From contig NZ_OBQI01000004.1 of NCBI RefSeq assembly GCF_900221005.1, forward strand, positions 1 to 64,000: a stretch of DNA of 64,000 nucleotides, in the 5' to 3' direction. The position numbers were made by a program, and so were the translations under genes. Positions 18,350 through 25,746 of this stretch are shown in pieces. The number at the start of each line of letters is the position of its first letter. Position 1 is the first letter of the stretch. The notes below the pieces were generated by a model. That model did not search any database, was not told where the DNA came from, and saw only the letters and a program-made list of their open reading frames with translations. Source of the DNA: Blastococcus aggregatus (GTDB lineage Bacteria > Actinomycetota > Actinomycetes > Mycobacteriales > Geodermatophilaceae).

Positions 18350-19148
18350 AGCGCAGGTCCCGGTAGCCGGCTGCGATGGCAGCGTCGGTGCCTGGCCAAA
18401 CCGAGGGCGCCGGCGCCGGCTCCTCCCCCGGGGCGATGACCCACCGGTCCCCGACCCAGGCCATGCGCTGGCAGTCGGCGATCGCGATCCGGGAGGTCTG
18501 CTCCACGGTGACGGTGAACTCGAAGTTCACGCACACCACGGCGAAGTCCTCGCCCACCGTGCCCTTGATCAGCCCCATCACCGGACGGACGACGATCGCC
18601 AGCTGCGGCGACCCCGCACCGGACAGGCCCGCTGCAGACAACAGGCTCGCCATGCCGTCCACTCCGGACCACGTCTCTGAGGTCGGCCCGCCAGGAACGG
18701 CCCACTCGGCGATCACCCGTCGCACGCCGTCCATCGAGCCGCTCTGCATCGCCGTCACGTCGATCGCCGCCAACTGCGCCAGCGCACCCTCAGGAGTTCG
18801 CGGAAAGCCGGTGGGCACGTCCGCGGGGCCTACGCCGGTGGCGCGCGGCAGCTCGAGGACGCCGGCAGCCTGGTTCGACACCGGGCCGGGCAGCGCGTCG
18901 TCGGGTTCGGCGGTCGGCATCGGCGCGGCGGCCAGCGCATCGTGCCGCGACATGTCCCGGGAAGGAGCAGCAGCCTGTCGTGCGGCGTCCCTCTCGTCTG
19001 GCTCCTCGGTGAGCCCTCCGACGACTGCCAGGACCAGGCCGGTCAGAAGCGCCAGCGCGACCACCGCGCTGGCCACGAGCGCCGTGAGGAGACGCGCGGG
19101 GCTCCACTCCGGCGCACCGCTCCCCCGGACGTCGAGACGGCGGCGCAT
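18342..19148 (-). CDS. Membrane-anchored extracytoplasmic protein, possible VirB8/TcpC counterpart
   Basis: From ATG 19148 (TGATG junction) it has 268 residues: a basic N-terminus, one membrane helix at about 20-45, a disordered acidic linker, and an external domain from about 110 to the end. A single helix with an external NTF2-like domain is the plan of VirB8/TcpC channel proteins. I cannot confirm the fold by eye, so that identity is inference from layout and from its place beside the VirB6-like gene. The longer open frame upstream is a shadow. Confidence 0.65.
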   Translation of the reverse strand: MRRRLDVRGSGAPEWSPARLLTALVASAVVALALLTGLVLAVVGGLTEEPDERDAARQAAAPSRDMSRHDALAAAPMPTAEPDDALPGPVSNQAAGVLELPRATGVGPADVPTGFPRTPEGALAQLAAIDVTAMQSGSMDGVRRVIAEWAVPGGPTSETWSGVDGMASLLSAAGLSGAGSPQLAIVVRPVMGLIKGTVGEDFAVVCVNFEFTVTVEQTSRIAIADCQRMAWVGDRWVIAPGEEPAPAPSVWPGTDAAIAAGYRDLRYV

Positions 19149-19522
19149 CAGGTGCACCCACTGCCGGTGATCGATCCGAGGATGACCAGGATGACTGTGT
19201 AGGTGATGGCCACCATGACGACCACCGCGATGCCCATCGCCCCGTACCGGGAGGCATGCGGATGGGAGAACATCCGGCCCACCAGGACCGAGCCGAGCGA
19301 GACGACCGCGGCGATCCCGATCAGCGCCAGCACCCCCCACTTCACCCACGCCGTCACCTGATCGGCGAAGGCCTCCACTCCCGGCGGCGCCTCCGGGCAG
19401 ACCGCCGCGGTCAACTCCACCGGCGCCGCGGTGGCAGGCAACGCGGTCAGCACGACCAGACCCACAGCGACGAGCGCGACGGTCGAGGCTGCCCGTACCG
19501 CTGCTCTCCTGCGGGGGCTCAC
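19148..19522 (-). CDS. Small exported two-helix membrane protein (124 aa), possible VirB2-like subunit
   Basis: The GTG at 19522 shares GTGA with the preceding stop. The product has a signal peptide (about 8-30, cleavage near ALPATAAP), an acidic stretch, and two further membrane helices (about 58-78 and 93-117). Signal peptide plus two helices in about 120 residues resembles VirB2/TrbC pilin-type subunits, and small proteins of this kind are common in Gram-positive conjugation operons. No sequence motif confirms it. Confidence 0.62.
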   Translation of the reverse strand: MSPRRRAAVRAASTVALVAVGLVVLTALPATAAPVELTAAVCPEAPPGVEAFADQVTAWVKWGVLALIGIAAVVSLGSVLVGRMFSHPHASRYGAMGIAVVVMVAITYTVILVILGSITGSGCT

Positions 19523-20625
19523 TGGGTCTCCCCCGCCGTGCCCGGCTGGAACGCTGCCGCCCGGTGCCGATGCCGAGGCTGCGGTGGCACGGCTGGCATC
19601 AGCAGCGCGGCCAGCGACCGGCCGGCAGCCTCCACCGCCTTGGGCAGCCGGTCCCCGGTCAGACCGGCGGTCTGCAGTCGTCGGTCGACCGGAACTCGGA
19701 TCACCCGCCCCTGCGACCGCAACTCGCGAAGCCGCGGAACGCAGTTGGCGTTCACCGCCTGGGGCCAGCGCGCCGGGCCCACGACGGCCACCACCACCGG
19801 CTGCTCGACGAGCTGGCTCAGCACGTGCTCGGTCAGTCGCATCCCCGGCACGGTCGGCCGGCAGACGACGACGGTGCGCGTGCGGGCGGCCGCCAGTCGG
19901 GCCACGTCTTCCGGAGCAAGCAGCCCGAGGTCCAGGACGGTGATCGCCGGTTCCTCGTTGATGGGGAGGACCGGCCAACCGTCAGGCTCCACGTCTGCGA
20001 CGCGGCGGTCGATAGTGACGCGGTCGCGGGAGCCACGTCGCCAGGCACCGGCGGCGTCGGTGCCCAGCTCCGCCGACGCCGCAGCAATCAAGCCCGACCG
20101 ATGGGGACGCGCAGCGTCCACCAGGTGCACTCGCCGGTCAGTGGCCGCCGCGGCGTCGCTGATGGCCAGCGCCACCGTGGAAGCGCCGGCGCCGGCGTGT
20201 GCCGTTACGACCGTTATGTAGTCGGCCCCCAGCGCGTCGATGTCACCCCTGCCCATGACAGTCGCGTGCGCGCTGTCACCCCTGTTTGCGCCTCGCCGCG
20301 GCGCTCTGTCACCCCTGCCAGCGGACGGCTCGCGGTGAATGTCCTCCCGAGCCGGAAGCGCCGTGCTGTCCCCGTCGAGCCATGAGCGGCGCGGAGGTAG
20401 AACCGGTACACCCGCCGGTGCAGGGTCCTCGGACACGGAGAGCTCCTGGAGACGCGTCGACGCCACCGGCCTGCTTGCGGCAGCTCGCGGACGACGGGCG
20501 CGCAGCTCGCGGAAGGCCTGCTGGATCTCCGCGACCGACAGCTGTCGACCGTCGGGGTCGCGGCCGTTGGCCACACCGCCCGTCGCGACACCGGTTTCTT
20601 CAACGTCCTGCAGCAGCGGACTCAC
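19519..20625 (-). CDS. MinD/ParA-like NTPase-fold protein with altered P-loop (transfer operon)
   Basis: The fold of residues about 130-368 reads as a ParA/MinD/SRP-type domain: a beta strand before the loop (YITVVTAHAGAGAST, loop at 142-150), then IDRRVADVEPDG, then the strand ITVLDLGLLAPEDV. The loop has no lysine, so ordinary ATP binding is doubtful. Residues 1-130 are a low-complexity leader with three RGD tripeptides at 104-106, 115-117 and 126-128, exactly 11 residues apart, each encoded by AGG GGT GAC. From GTG 20625, which overlaps the previous stop (GTGA), the protein has 368 residues. The frame continues upstream as a shadow. It might position the channel or the DNA at the pole, by analogy with MinD-like proteins. 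Confidence 0.7.
   Translation of the reverse strand: MSPLLQDVEETGVATGGVANGRDPDGRQLSVAEIQQAFRELRARRPRAAASRPVASTRLQELSVSEDPAPAGVPVLPPRRSWLDGDSTALPAREDIHREPSAGRGDRAPRRGANRGDSAHATVMGRGDIDALGADYITVVTAHAGAGASTVALAISDAAAATDRRVHLVDAARPHRSGLIAAASAELGTDAAGAWRRGSRDRVTIDRRVADVEPDGWPVLPINEEPAITVLDLGLLAPEDVARLAAARTRTVVVCRPTVPGMRLTEHVLSQLVEQPVVVAVVGPARWPQAVNANCVPRLRELRSQGRVIRVPVDRRLQTAGLTGDRLPKAVEAAGRSLAALLMPAVPPQPRHRHRAAAFQPGTAGETQ
20241..20317 (-). repeat. Three iteron-like direct repeats at 33-base period inside the MinD-like gene
   Basis: The 11-mer TGTCACCCCTG (minus strand CAGGGGTGACA) occurs at 20241-20251, 20274-20284 and 20307-20317, exactly 33 bases apart; intervening bases are not conserved. The same word recurs at 21452-21462 upstream of the operon. 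See the regulatory cluster at 21441-21587. Confidence 0.75.
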
Positions 20626-21380
20626 GCGACGGCCGCCAGGTACTGCGGTGCCACGCCGCGCAAGGCGGTCAGGGTGCGGTTCCGCCGGCGGTACAGCGTG
20701 CGCGTCGTGATGCCGTGCGCGGCGGCGACCTGCTGGTCGGCGCGCTGGTGTTGACGGTCGCGGCTGCACTCGGTGTCGATCAGCAGTGCGACGTCCTCGG
20801 CGTCGATCCCTGAGCGCACCGCCCACTGCAGCAGGTCGACGACGTCGAGGTCCTCCCCCTCCTCGTAGGCGGTGGCAGATGCGATCCGACCGATGTCGCC
20901 CGTAGCGGTCAGGAGCTCGACTCGGTCGCGGTGGTAGCGGCTGCTGGGGCGCAGTTCGGCGAGTACCGCCCGTCGGGTCTCGGCGCGTAGGTTCGCCGCG
21001 ATCGCGCGAGGCCGGCGCTGCCATGGGTAGCGACGGATCTGGCAAGCGAGCTCGCCGACGACCACGGCAAGGATGTCGTGACTCAGGTCTGCGAGCTGCC
21101 TGGCCATCGTGTGCGCCAATCCGCTGAGCAGGTGAAGGGTCAGCAGCAGCGCGTCGTCGTCACGGCTCCCGTCCACGGCGGCCAGCCGAACGAGCGCAGC
21201 GAGAACGACGTCGCGGCGGTCCTCCGGGCTGCCCTCGACCCAGACTGCGAGCAGGTCGTCGACGCTGCTCAGACCGGCCAGAGTCGGCTCGGTGGCGGCC
21301 CAACGGACAAGGACGGCGTCGCAGTCCAGGCGTGCAGCCAGCGTCGGCCAGCTGCCGACGATGGTGGGGTCGTAGAACAT
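20622..21380 (-). CDS. First gene of the transfer operon; helical protein with possible C-terminal helix-turn-helix
   Basis: I chose ATG 21380 because GGAGGA lies 6 bases upstream; the frame stays open to 21473. The 252-residue product is helical, with no signal or membrane segment. The last 55 residues (CSRDRQHQRADQQVAAAHGITTRTLYRRRNRTL) look like a sigma-70-like or ParB-like helix-turn-helix: two helices then a basic recognition helix. As the first gene after a 376-base region full of GGGTGAC motifs, it is a candidate regulator of transfer or binder of those motifs. That role is inference. Confidence 0.68.
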   Translation of the reverse strand: MFYDPTIVGSWPTLAARLDCDAVLVRWAATEPTLAGLSSVDDLLAVWVEGSPEDRRDVVLAALVRLAAVDGSRDDDALLLTLHLLSGLAHTMARQLADLSHDILAVVVGELACQIRRYPWQRRPRAIAANLRAETRRAVLAELRPSSRYHRDRVELLTATGDIGRIASATAYEEGEDLDVVDLLQWAVRSGIDAEDVALLIDTECSRDRQHQRADQQVAAAHGITTRTLYRRRNRTLTALRGVAPQYLAAVA

Positions 21381-21756
21381 GTGTGGTCCTCCGGCATCGG
21401 TGGGATGCCGTCGACGCTCCGCAGCGACGTTCAACGAGCCGTCACCCTCGGCAGGGGTGACAGTGCTGGTCACCTCACCGCGTCACCCGTTCGTTACCGC
21501 TATCGCGTCCAGGGGACTCGGCATTCCTTCGGGCGAGGGGTGACGTACTCCAAACACGACCGTGAAAGCGGCACGTCTCGGGGTGACGCTTGGTCAACGG
21601 CTCGACTGCGACGGTTGATCATGACCGTGCGCGAAGTCGGCCCGAGTCGCCTCCACACAGCGTTACTCGCTCACGAGAAACCCTGTCAGCGCTGCTGCAC
21701 GTAAGGGGAAAGAGCAGGCTCCGATTGACATCTGACGTCGGTCGATGTGACATGCA
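21381..21756. other. Gene-free stretch before the transfer operon
   Basis: This 376-base gap between the leftward transfer operon and the rightward metal island holds the GGGTGAC cluster described separately. I see no supported gene in it and no convincing -10/-35 pair. Confidence 0.5.
21441..21587. promoter_or_regulatory. Cluster of GGGTGAC/GTCACCC sites upstream of the transfer operon
   Basis: A perfect dyad GTCACCC-N7-GGGTGAC lies at 21441-21461. Further copies are GTCACCC at 21482-21488, AGGGGTGAC at 21536-21544 and GGGGTGAC at 21580-21587, with a degenerate GGTCACC at 21469-21475. They lie 60-210 bases upstream of the first transfer gene, as expected for operators, and match the iterons inside the operon. 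Confidence 0.6.
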
Positions 21757-21772
21757 CTAGTGCGAGTAGTAG
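21757..21772. promoter_or_regulatory. BlaI-type operator (site 1)
   Basis: CTAGTGCGAGTAGTAG fits CTAC-N8-(N)TAG with one mismatch in the left arm. It is the first dyad of the metal island, 242 bases before the cupredoxin lipoprotein and overlapping the start of a doubtful 68-codon frame. Confidence 0.5.
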
Positions 21773-21966
21773 ACGGCGGAATCTCCAGTGCCCGTGCTTT
21801 CGACGCCGTCCTCGCCGTTGATGGCCTGGCCGTCATCGGAACGATCGGATTCTTCGGGCCGGCGGCGGTCCTCCTCGCAGTTGTGACCGGCGCGGTCATC
21901 CGAGACCGCCGTCTGGCAGCACGCGAGAACGAAGAAGCCGAGCAACGCACCGAGGCGCCTGAGTGA
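21760..21966 (+). CDS. Possible small single-helix membrane protein (68 aa)
   Basis: A GTG open frame whose product has one clear hydrophobic helix (about 20-46, LAVIGTIGFFGPAAVLLAVV) followed by a charged Arg/Glu tail, a plausible small membrane protein. The start overlaps operator site 1 and lacks a ribosome site, so real translation might begin later or not at all. It ends 47 bases before the cupredoxin lipoprotein on the same strand. I do not recognise it. Confidence 0.35.
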   Translation: MRVVDGGISSARAFDAVLAVDGLAVIGTIGFFGPAAVLLAVVTGAVIRDRRLAARENEEAEQRTEAPE

Positions 21967-22013
21967 GCCGAACTTGTCATGTTCCATCGTCGACACACTT
22001 GGGAGCTCACCTA

Positions 22014-22451
22014 ATGACCGCCTCCGCCTCCCGCTCCCGCCGGTTGCCGGCGGCCCTGCTGCTCGCAACCGTCGTTTCCATGACCGGCTGTGCTGGGACG
22101 GACGAGTCGGAAGCCGGGGCACAGGGCAGTTCCAGCTCGCCGGCCAGCTCTACGACCGCGGCGACGTCAGCAGCCCACAGCACCACCGCAGCGCCGGAAG
22201 GCACGAACATTGCTGTGTCGTACATGGGCGGTCAGGTGACCGGAGATTCAGGCCGGATCCCGGTCACGCCCGGTGACCAGGTGACGATCACCGTCACGAG
22301 CGATGTGGCCGACGAGATCCACCTGCACGGTTACGACCTCTCCGCTCCCGTCGGGCCGGACACCATGAGCGCGTTGACGTTTCAAGCGTCGATCTCGGGA
22401 GTCTTCGAGGTAGAGCTGGAAGAGCTGGGCACGCTCCTGTTCACCCTCTAG
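22014..22451 (+). CDS. Cupredoxin-like lipoprotein
   Basis: Exported lipoprotein of 145 residues. The signal peptide ends in a lipobox, VVSMTGCAG, so the mature protein would be tethered outside the membrane. A Ser/Thr/Ala-rich linker leads to a compact beta domain with GDQVTITVTSDVADEIHLHGYD, the EfeO/cupredoxin-1 type pattern in which the HLH histidines can bind copper. The classical C-terminal Cys-His-Met loop is absent (it ends GTLLFTL), so metal binding would be atypical. ATG 22014 has GGGAG upstream and is preferred to the frame start at 21963. It lies 5 bases before the membrane-protein gene, so the two are probably co-transcribed. Confidence 0.78.
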   Translation: MTASASRSRRLPAALLLATVVSMTGCAGTDESEAGAQGSSSSPASSTTAATSAAHSTTAAPEGTNIAVSYMGGQVTGDSGRIPVTPGDQVTITVTSDVADEIHLHGYDLSAPVGPDTMSALTFQASISGVFEVELEELGTLLFTL

Positions 22452-22456
22452 GTCGG

Positions 22457-23761
22457 ATGACACTTCTCGCCCACGGGGTCGGCTCGAGGACCGACCTACC
22501 CATCCCGTTGGGGCTCGCGCTCTACGGCGGCGGGGCCGCTGTCCTGATCAGCTTCGCGGCCTTGCTGCTCTTCTGGCGCAAGCCCAAGATGGGCGACTCG
22601 TCCTCGGGTCGAGCGCTGGCGGACGTGGTGCAGGGCGCCGTGGACAGCTCAGCCGTCCGTCGGGGGCTCCAGATCCTCGCGCTGGCGGTCGCCGTCTTCG
22701 TGACGGTCGTCGCCTTCGCAGGTCCGGACGAGACCTCCCGCAACATCGCGCCGTGGGCTGTCTACGTCACCTTCTGGGTGGGGCTCGTGCCCGTGAGCCT
22801 GCTGTTGGGTCCCGTATGGCGGATTGTCAACCCGCTGAGGCTCGTCCATCGAGCGCTCCGGGGCATCGCCGGCCCTGCCCGAGCAGCCGAGACACTCCCC
22901 CGGCTGGGCCTGTGGCCGGGGGCCGTGTCCCTGGCGGTCTTCGTATGGCTCGAGTTGGTCCCGCCGCAGCGGGCTGAGCCTGCGACCGTCGGGTGGTTTC
23001 TCGTTCTGTACGCCGTCATCCACACCGCCGCCGGGTTCTGGTTCGGGGAGGGTTGGTTCGCTCGTGGTGACGGCTTCGAGGTGTACTCGACGCTGCTGGG
23101 ACGACTCTCACCGTTCGGACGTCGCGACGACGGGCGCCTGGTGCTCCGCAACCCGCTCACGAACGTCATGACGACGCCGGCCGAGCCTGGCCTCGCCGCG
23201 GTCGTCGTGGTGCTGCTCGGCTCCACCGCGTTCGACGGCCTGTCTCGAACGGTCTACTGGCAGACCGGGCCGGGAGCGGCGAACGATGCTGCGTCCGGCA
23301 CCTGGGGTCTAGCCACGATGATTGCTGTGGTCGCCGTGCTGTACGTCGGGGGCACACGCTTATCCGGGCGCCTCAGCCACTTACCGCTGAGAAAGCAACC
23401 ACGCGTTTTTGCCGCAACGGTCATCCCCATCGCGGTCGGCTACACCATCGCGCACTACTTCAGCCTGCTGCTCCTCGACGGCCAGACGACATGGATCCTG
23501 TTGAGCAACCCGTTCGGCCTCGACGGGGTCGACCTGTTCGGCACCTACGGCAATCGGGTTGACCTGACCGCCGTGTCCGCGGACACGATTGCCTACGTGC
23601 AGGTCGGCGGGGTGGTCGCCGGCCATGTTCTGGGCGTCACGCTGGCGCACGAGCAGGCTCTTCGTGTGGCGCCGCGAGCGCCTGCCTCTGACCAGTTGCC
23701 GCTCGTGGTCGTCATGGTCATGTTCACCTTCGGCGGTCTGGGACTGTTGTTCGGTTTCTGA
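22457..23761 (+). CDS. Polytopic membrane protein paired with the cupredoxin lipoprotein (434 aa)
   Basis: About eleven membrane helices spread over the whole length. Conserved-looking elements include GPVWRIVNPLRLVHR between helices and several His in or near helices (AVIHTAAGFWFGEGWF, GYTIAHYFSLLLLDGQ, VAGHVLGVTLAHEQA). I do not recognise an established family. The lipoprotein five bases upstream suggests that the two form a copper-handling or redox membrane unit, which is inference. No P-loop, SPC/CPC motif or transporter signature is present. Confidence 0.72.
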   Translation: MTLLAHGVGSRTDLPIPLGLALYGGGAAVLISFAALLLFWRKPKMGDSSSGRALADVVQGAVDSSAVRRGLQILALAVAVFVTVVAFAGPDETSRNIAPWAVYVTFWVGLVPVSLLLGPVWRIVNPLRLVHRALRGIAGPARAAETLPRLGLWPGAVSLAVFVWLELVPPQRAEPATVGWFLVLYAVIHTAAGFWFGEGWFARGDGFEVYSTLLGRLSPFGRRDDGRLVLRNPLTNVMTTPAEPGLAAVVVVLLGSTAFDGLSRTVYWQTGPGAANDAASGTWGLATMIAVVAVLYVGGTRLSGRLSHLPLRKQPRVFAATVIPIAVGYTIAHYFSLLLLDGQTTWILLSNPFGLDGVDLFGTYGNRVDLTAVSADTIAYVQVGGVVAGHVLGVTLAHEQALRVAPRAPASDQLPLVVVMVMFTFGGLGLLFGF

Positions 23762-23802
23762 CTCAGCCGTGCGCACCAGTACCAGCCGTCGTCCTTGCGT
23801 CA

Positions 23803-23837
23803 CCTCCGGCGGTGCGCTGTGGCTGCTCCGCCGGAGG
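23803..23837. terminator. Bidirectional hairpin between convergent genes
   Basis: CCTCCGGCGG (23803-23812) pairs perfectly with CCGCCGGAGG (23828-23837) around a 15-base loop, midway between the plus-strand membrane-protein gene and the minus-strand ycnI-like gene. There is no T run. Confidence 0.6.
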
Positions 23838-23861
23838 GCACGCGACAGCGACCCAGTCGGT

Positions 23862-24584
23862 TCAGGTCATGGTGTGCCGCCGCCGAGCCGAGAGCGCCAT
23901 GACGAGCGCCGCCGATCCGGCTAGTAGTCCAGCGATGCCGACGACGAGCGCGGTCACGGTCAGTCCCGAGCCATCGGACTCGTCGGCGCTGTCGCCGCCA
24001 GCAGCCTCGGTCGCTGCCCCATCCGCCTCGTCGCCGTCAGCTGCGCTGTCCACGAGCGTCAGCACGGGTGCGGGATTCTCGGGCTCGGGCTGGCCGTCGA
24101 GCGTGGGCTCGATCCACGCGGACTCTTCACCGTCGTCGTAGGTCTGGAGCGTCGGGAAGGTGATGGTGTCGACGTCCGGGAACGGGCCGCCGTTGATGGC
24201 GAAGGTCTGATATTGATCCGGGCCGATTCCCGCCCCCGGCTCGGCGGTCCAAACGATCTCCGTGACGGCTTCGCCGACCTCGGTGCCGTGGACATCGACC
24301 GGCGGATCGATCGGGCTCCGTGTCAGGGTCGCGGTCCACCCGGGAATGGGCTTCGTCCGCACCGATGCCAGCGGCGTCTCGGTTGGGATCTGCACCCGCA
24401 GCAATACGGTGGAAGCCGTCTGGCTCTCGTTGGGCACCCGAAGGGTCACCTCCCCGAAGCTGCCGGGCGCTGCGTCAGCGGAGCTGATCCCCACGTGGGC
24501 TGACGCGGCGGTCACACCCAGGCCCAGCACTGTCGACATCGAAGCGAGACCGACGGTCAGCGTCCGGGCCAGTCGAGGTGTCAC
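23862..24584 (-). CDS. YcnI-like (DUF1775) copper-binding membrane-anchored protein
   Basis: Extracytoplasmic copper-binding protein of the YcnI family, usually linked to CopC/CopD and cytochrome oxidase assembly. The 240-residue product has a signal peptide cleaved after ASA, leaving AHVGISSADAAPG. In YcnI the copper site uses the His at the mature N-terminus and a nearby Trp; both are available (GWTATLT). The DUF1775 domain covers about 28-160, followed by an acidic Ala-rich linker and a C-terminal membrane helix (about 205-230). The start is GTG with a weak ribosome site. A half-dyad CTACTAGATG at 24633 lies upstream but does not complete the operator pattern. Confidence 0.85.
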   Translation of the reverse strand: MTPRLARTLTVGLASMSTVLGLGVTAASAHVGISSADAAPGSFGEVTLRVPNESQTASTVLLRVQIPTETPLASVRTKPIPGWTATLTRSPIDPPVDVHGTEVGEAVTEIVWTAEPGAGIGPDQYQTFAINGGPFPDVDTITFPTLQTYDDGEESAWIEPTLDGQPEPENPAPVLTLVDSAADGDEADGAATEAAGGDSADESDGSGLTVTALVVGIAGLLAGSAALVMALSARRRHTMT

Positions 24585-24773
24585 GAAGCGCTCGTTCGCC
24601 TGAGTCGGACCCGGCCCTACGCCGAACCCGTCCTACTAGATGTCTCAATCGCTACTGCCTACGAGCCAGTTGGACGAAGGACGACAGAGCCACGGCAACG
24701 CCTGTTCACCGCGAGTCGACCCGTTCACCGTGACCGACGACGTCGGCGACGGTCCGATTGACGTGCTGCCGGG

Positions 24774-25598
24774 TCAGCGTTCCCTCAGGAACATCGACGT
24801 GAGTCCCATGACTGCCAACATCTGATCGATGTAGGGGTTGTCGCCTCGGATGACCGCGCGGCCGCCCGCCCGGGAGGTGCGCTTCGCCCACCGCTGCAGA
24901 GGCGGAAATGCAGTGGAGTCGATGTAGGTCAGTCCGCGGACATCGATGGCCACAACCGCCAACTCCTCCAGACGCTGCTGGAGCCCGAGTCGGTCGACGG
25001 TCGGAGCGTCGACCTCACCCCGAAGGTGAACCACCCACCCGTCTCGCTCCTGTTCCACAGAACTGGGCGCCTGCTTGACGGGAGTTGCTCCCCGCTCGAC
25101 GGGAACGACGTCACTGCGGCGCTCGGACATCCAGCTGACGTGATCCGGCAGCTTGGCCAGCTCCGAGTCCACGGTCCGCTGCACCATCCGCTGCATCGCC
25201 TTGCGCTGCAGGACTTGCCGCAGGCGGTTGCCGCCCTGGGAGTCGTGAGTCACGGTCACCGTGACGTGCGTGGCACCCTGCGAGGCATCAGCGAGTTCGA
25301 CGCGGGTCTGCCAGTTCTCCGACGCCAACTCCAACCGGGTCCCGATGCGTTCCTCCGCGACCCATTCGACGACTTCCCCGCTCACCGCGCCCTGCGGCGG
25401 CGGCCTACCGTCCAACCGCCCCTGCGCGCAGACGAAGCGAGTCCCCCTGCCCATGACCGCGTCCGCTTCCGTCCCTACGCCTTCCGAGAAGACGTAGGAG
25501 ACGTCGCACACCGGGCAGTACGGGGTCAGGGCGGTCAGTGCCCGCCACACGGACTGCCGAGCGAACGGAACCTCGCGTGTTCCTGAGGCGGTCGTCAT
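24774..25598 (-). CDS. Fusion of SRPBCC-like domain and STAS (anti-sigma antagonist-like) domain
   Basis: A 274-residue two-domain cytosolic protein. Residues about 1-150 look like an SRPBCC/polyketide-cyclase-like barrel (REVPFARQSVWRALTAL...THVTVTVTHDS) and carry YCPVCDVSY, a CxxC pair that could bind metal or act as a redox switch. Residues about 180-274 are a STAS domain with AIDVRGLTYIDSTAFPPL, where the Ser of DSTAF is at the regulatory phosphorylation position of SpoIIAA/RsbV-type antagonists. A role in a partner-switching stress response is likely. A BlaI-type dyad lies 46 bases upstream. The start is ATG 25598. Confidence 0.75.
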   Translation of the reverse strand: MTTASGTREVPFARQSVWRALTALTPYCPVCDVSYVFSEGVGTEADAVMGRGTRFVCAQGRLDGRPPPQGAVSGEVVEWVAEERIGTRLELASENWQTRVELADASQGATHVTVTVTHDSQGGNRLRQVLQRKAMQRMVQRTVDSELAKLPDHVSWMSERRSDVVPVERGATPVKQAPSSVEQERDGWVVHLRGEVDAPTVDRLGLQQRLEELAVVAIDVRGLTYIDSTAFPPLQRWAKRTSRAGGRAVIRGDNPYIDQMLAVMGLTSMFLRER

Positions 25599-25644
25599 CC
25601 CGTTCCTTCGACTTCGAGGGGCCGGTCAGATCTCTGGGCCGGCA

Positions 25645-25660
25645 CTAACAAGACTAGTAG
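25645..25660. promoter_or_regulatory. BlaI-type operator (site 2)
   Basis: CTAACAAGACTAGTAG; its reverse complement reads CTACTAGTCTTGTTAG and fits the dyad. It lies 46 bases upstream of the SRPBCC-STAS gene. Confidence 0.6.
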
Positions 25661-25697
25661 GAGCTGGCGACACTCCCCTATGCCGACTCTCGCTCGT

Positions 25698-25713
25698 CTA
25701 CGATCCACGTTAG
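25698..25713. promoter_or_regulatory. BlaI-type operator (site 3)
   Basis: CTACGATCCACGTTAG within TCTACGAT-N4-GTTAGGAGA, nearly identical to the two sites upstream of blaI. It lies 33 bases before the ctaG start. Confidence 0.7.
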
Positions 25714-25746
25714 GAGAATGTGGATCAGCGCCGTGGAGGAGGTTCC

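Noticed and set aside
20241-20317. RGD tripeptides as cell-adhesion motifs
   Set aside because: The protein is cytosolic-looking, and identical unusual codons with unconserved flanks point to DNA-level selection.
24632-24648. CTACTAGATG before the ycnI-like gene as another BlaI-type operator
   Set aside because: Only the left arm is present; at the fixed spacing the right arm reads TCAA. Kept as a half-site only.
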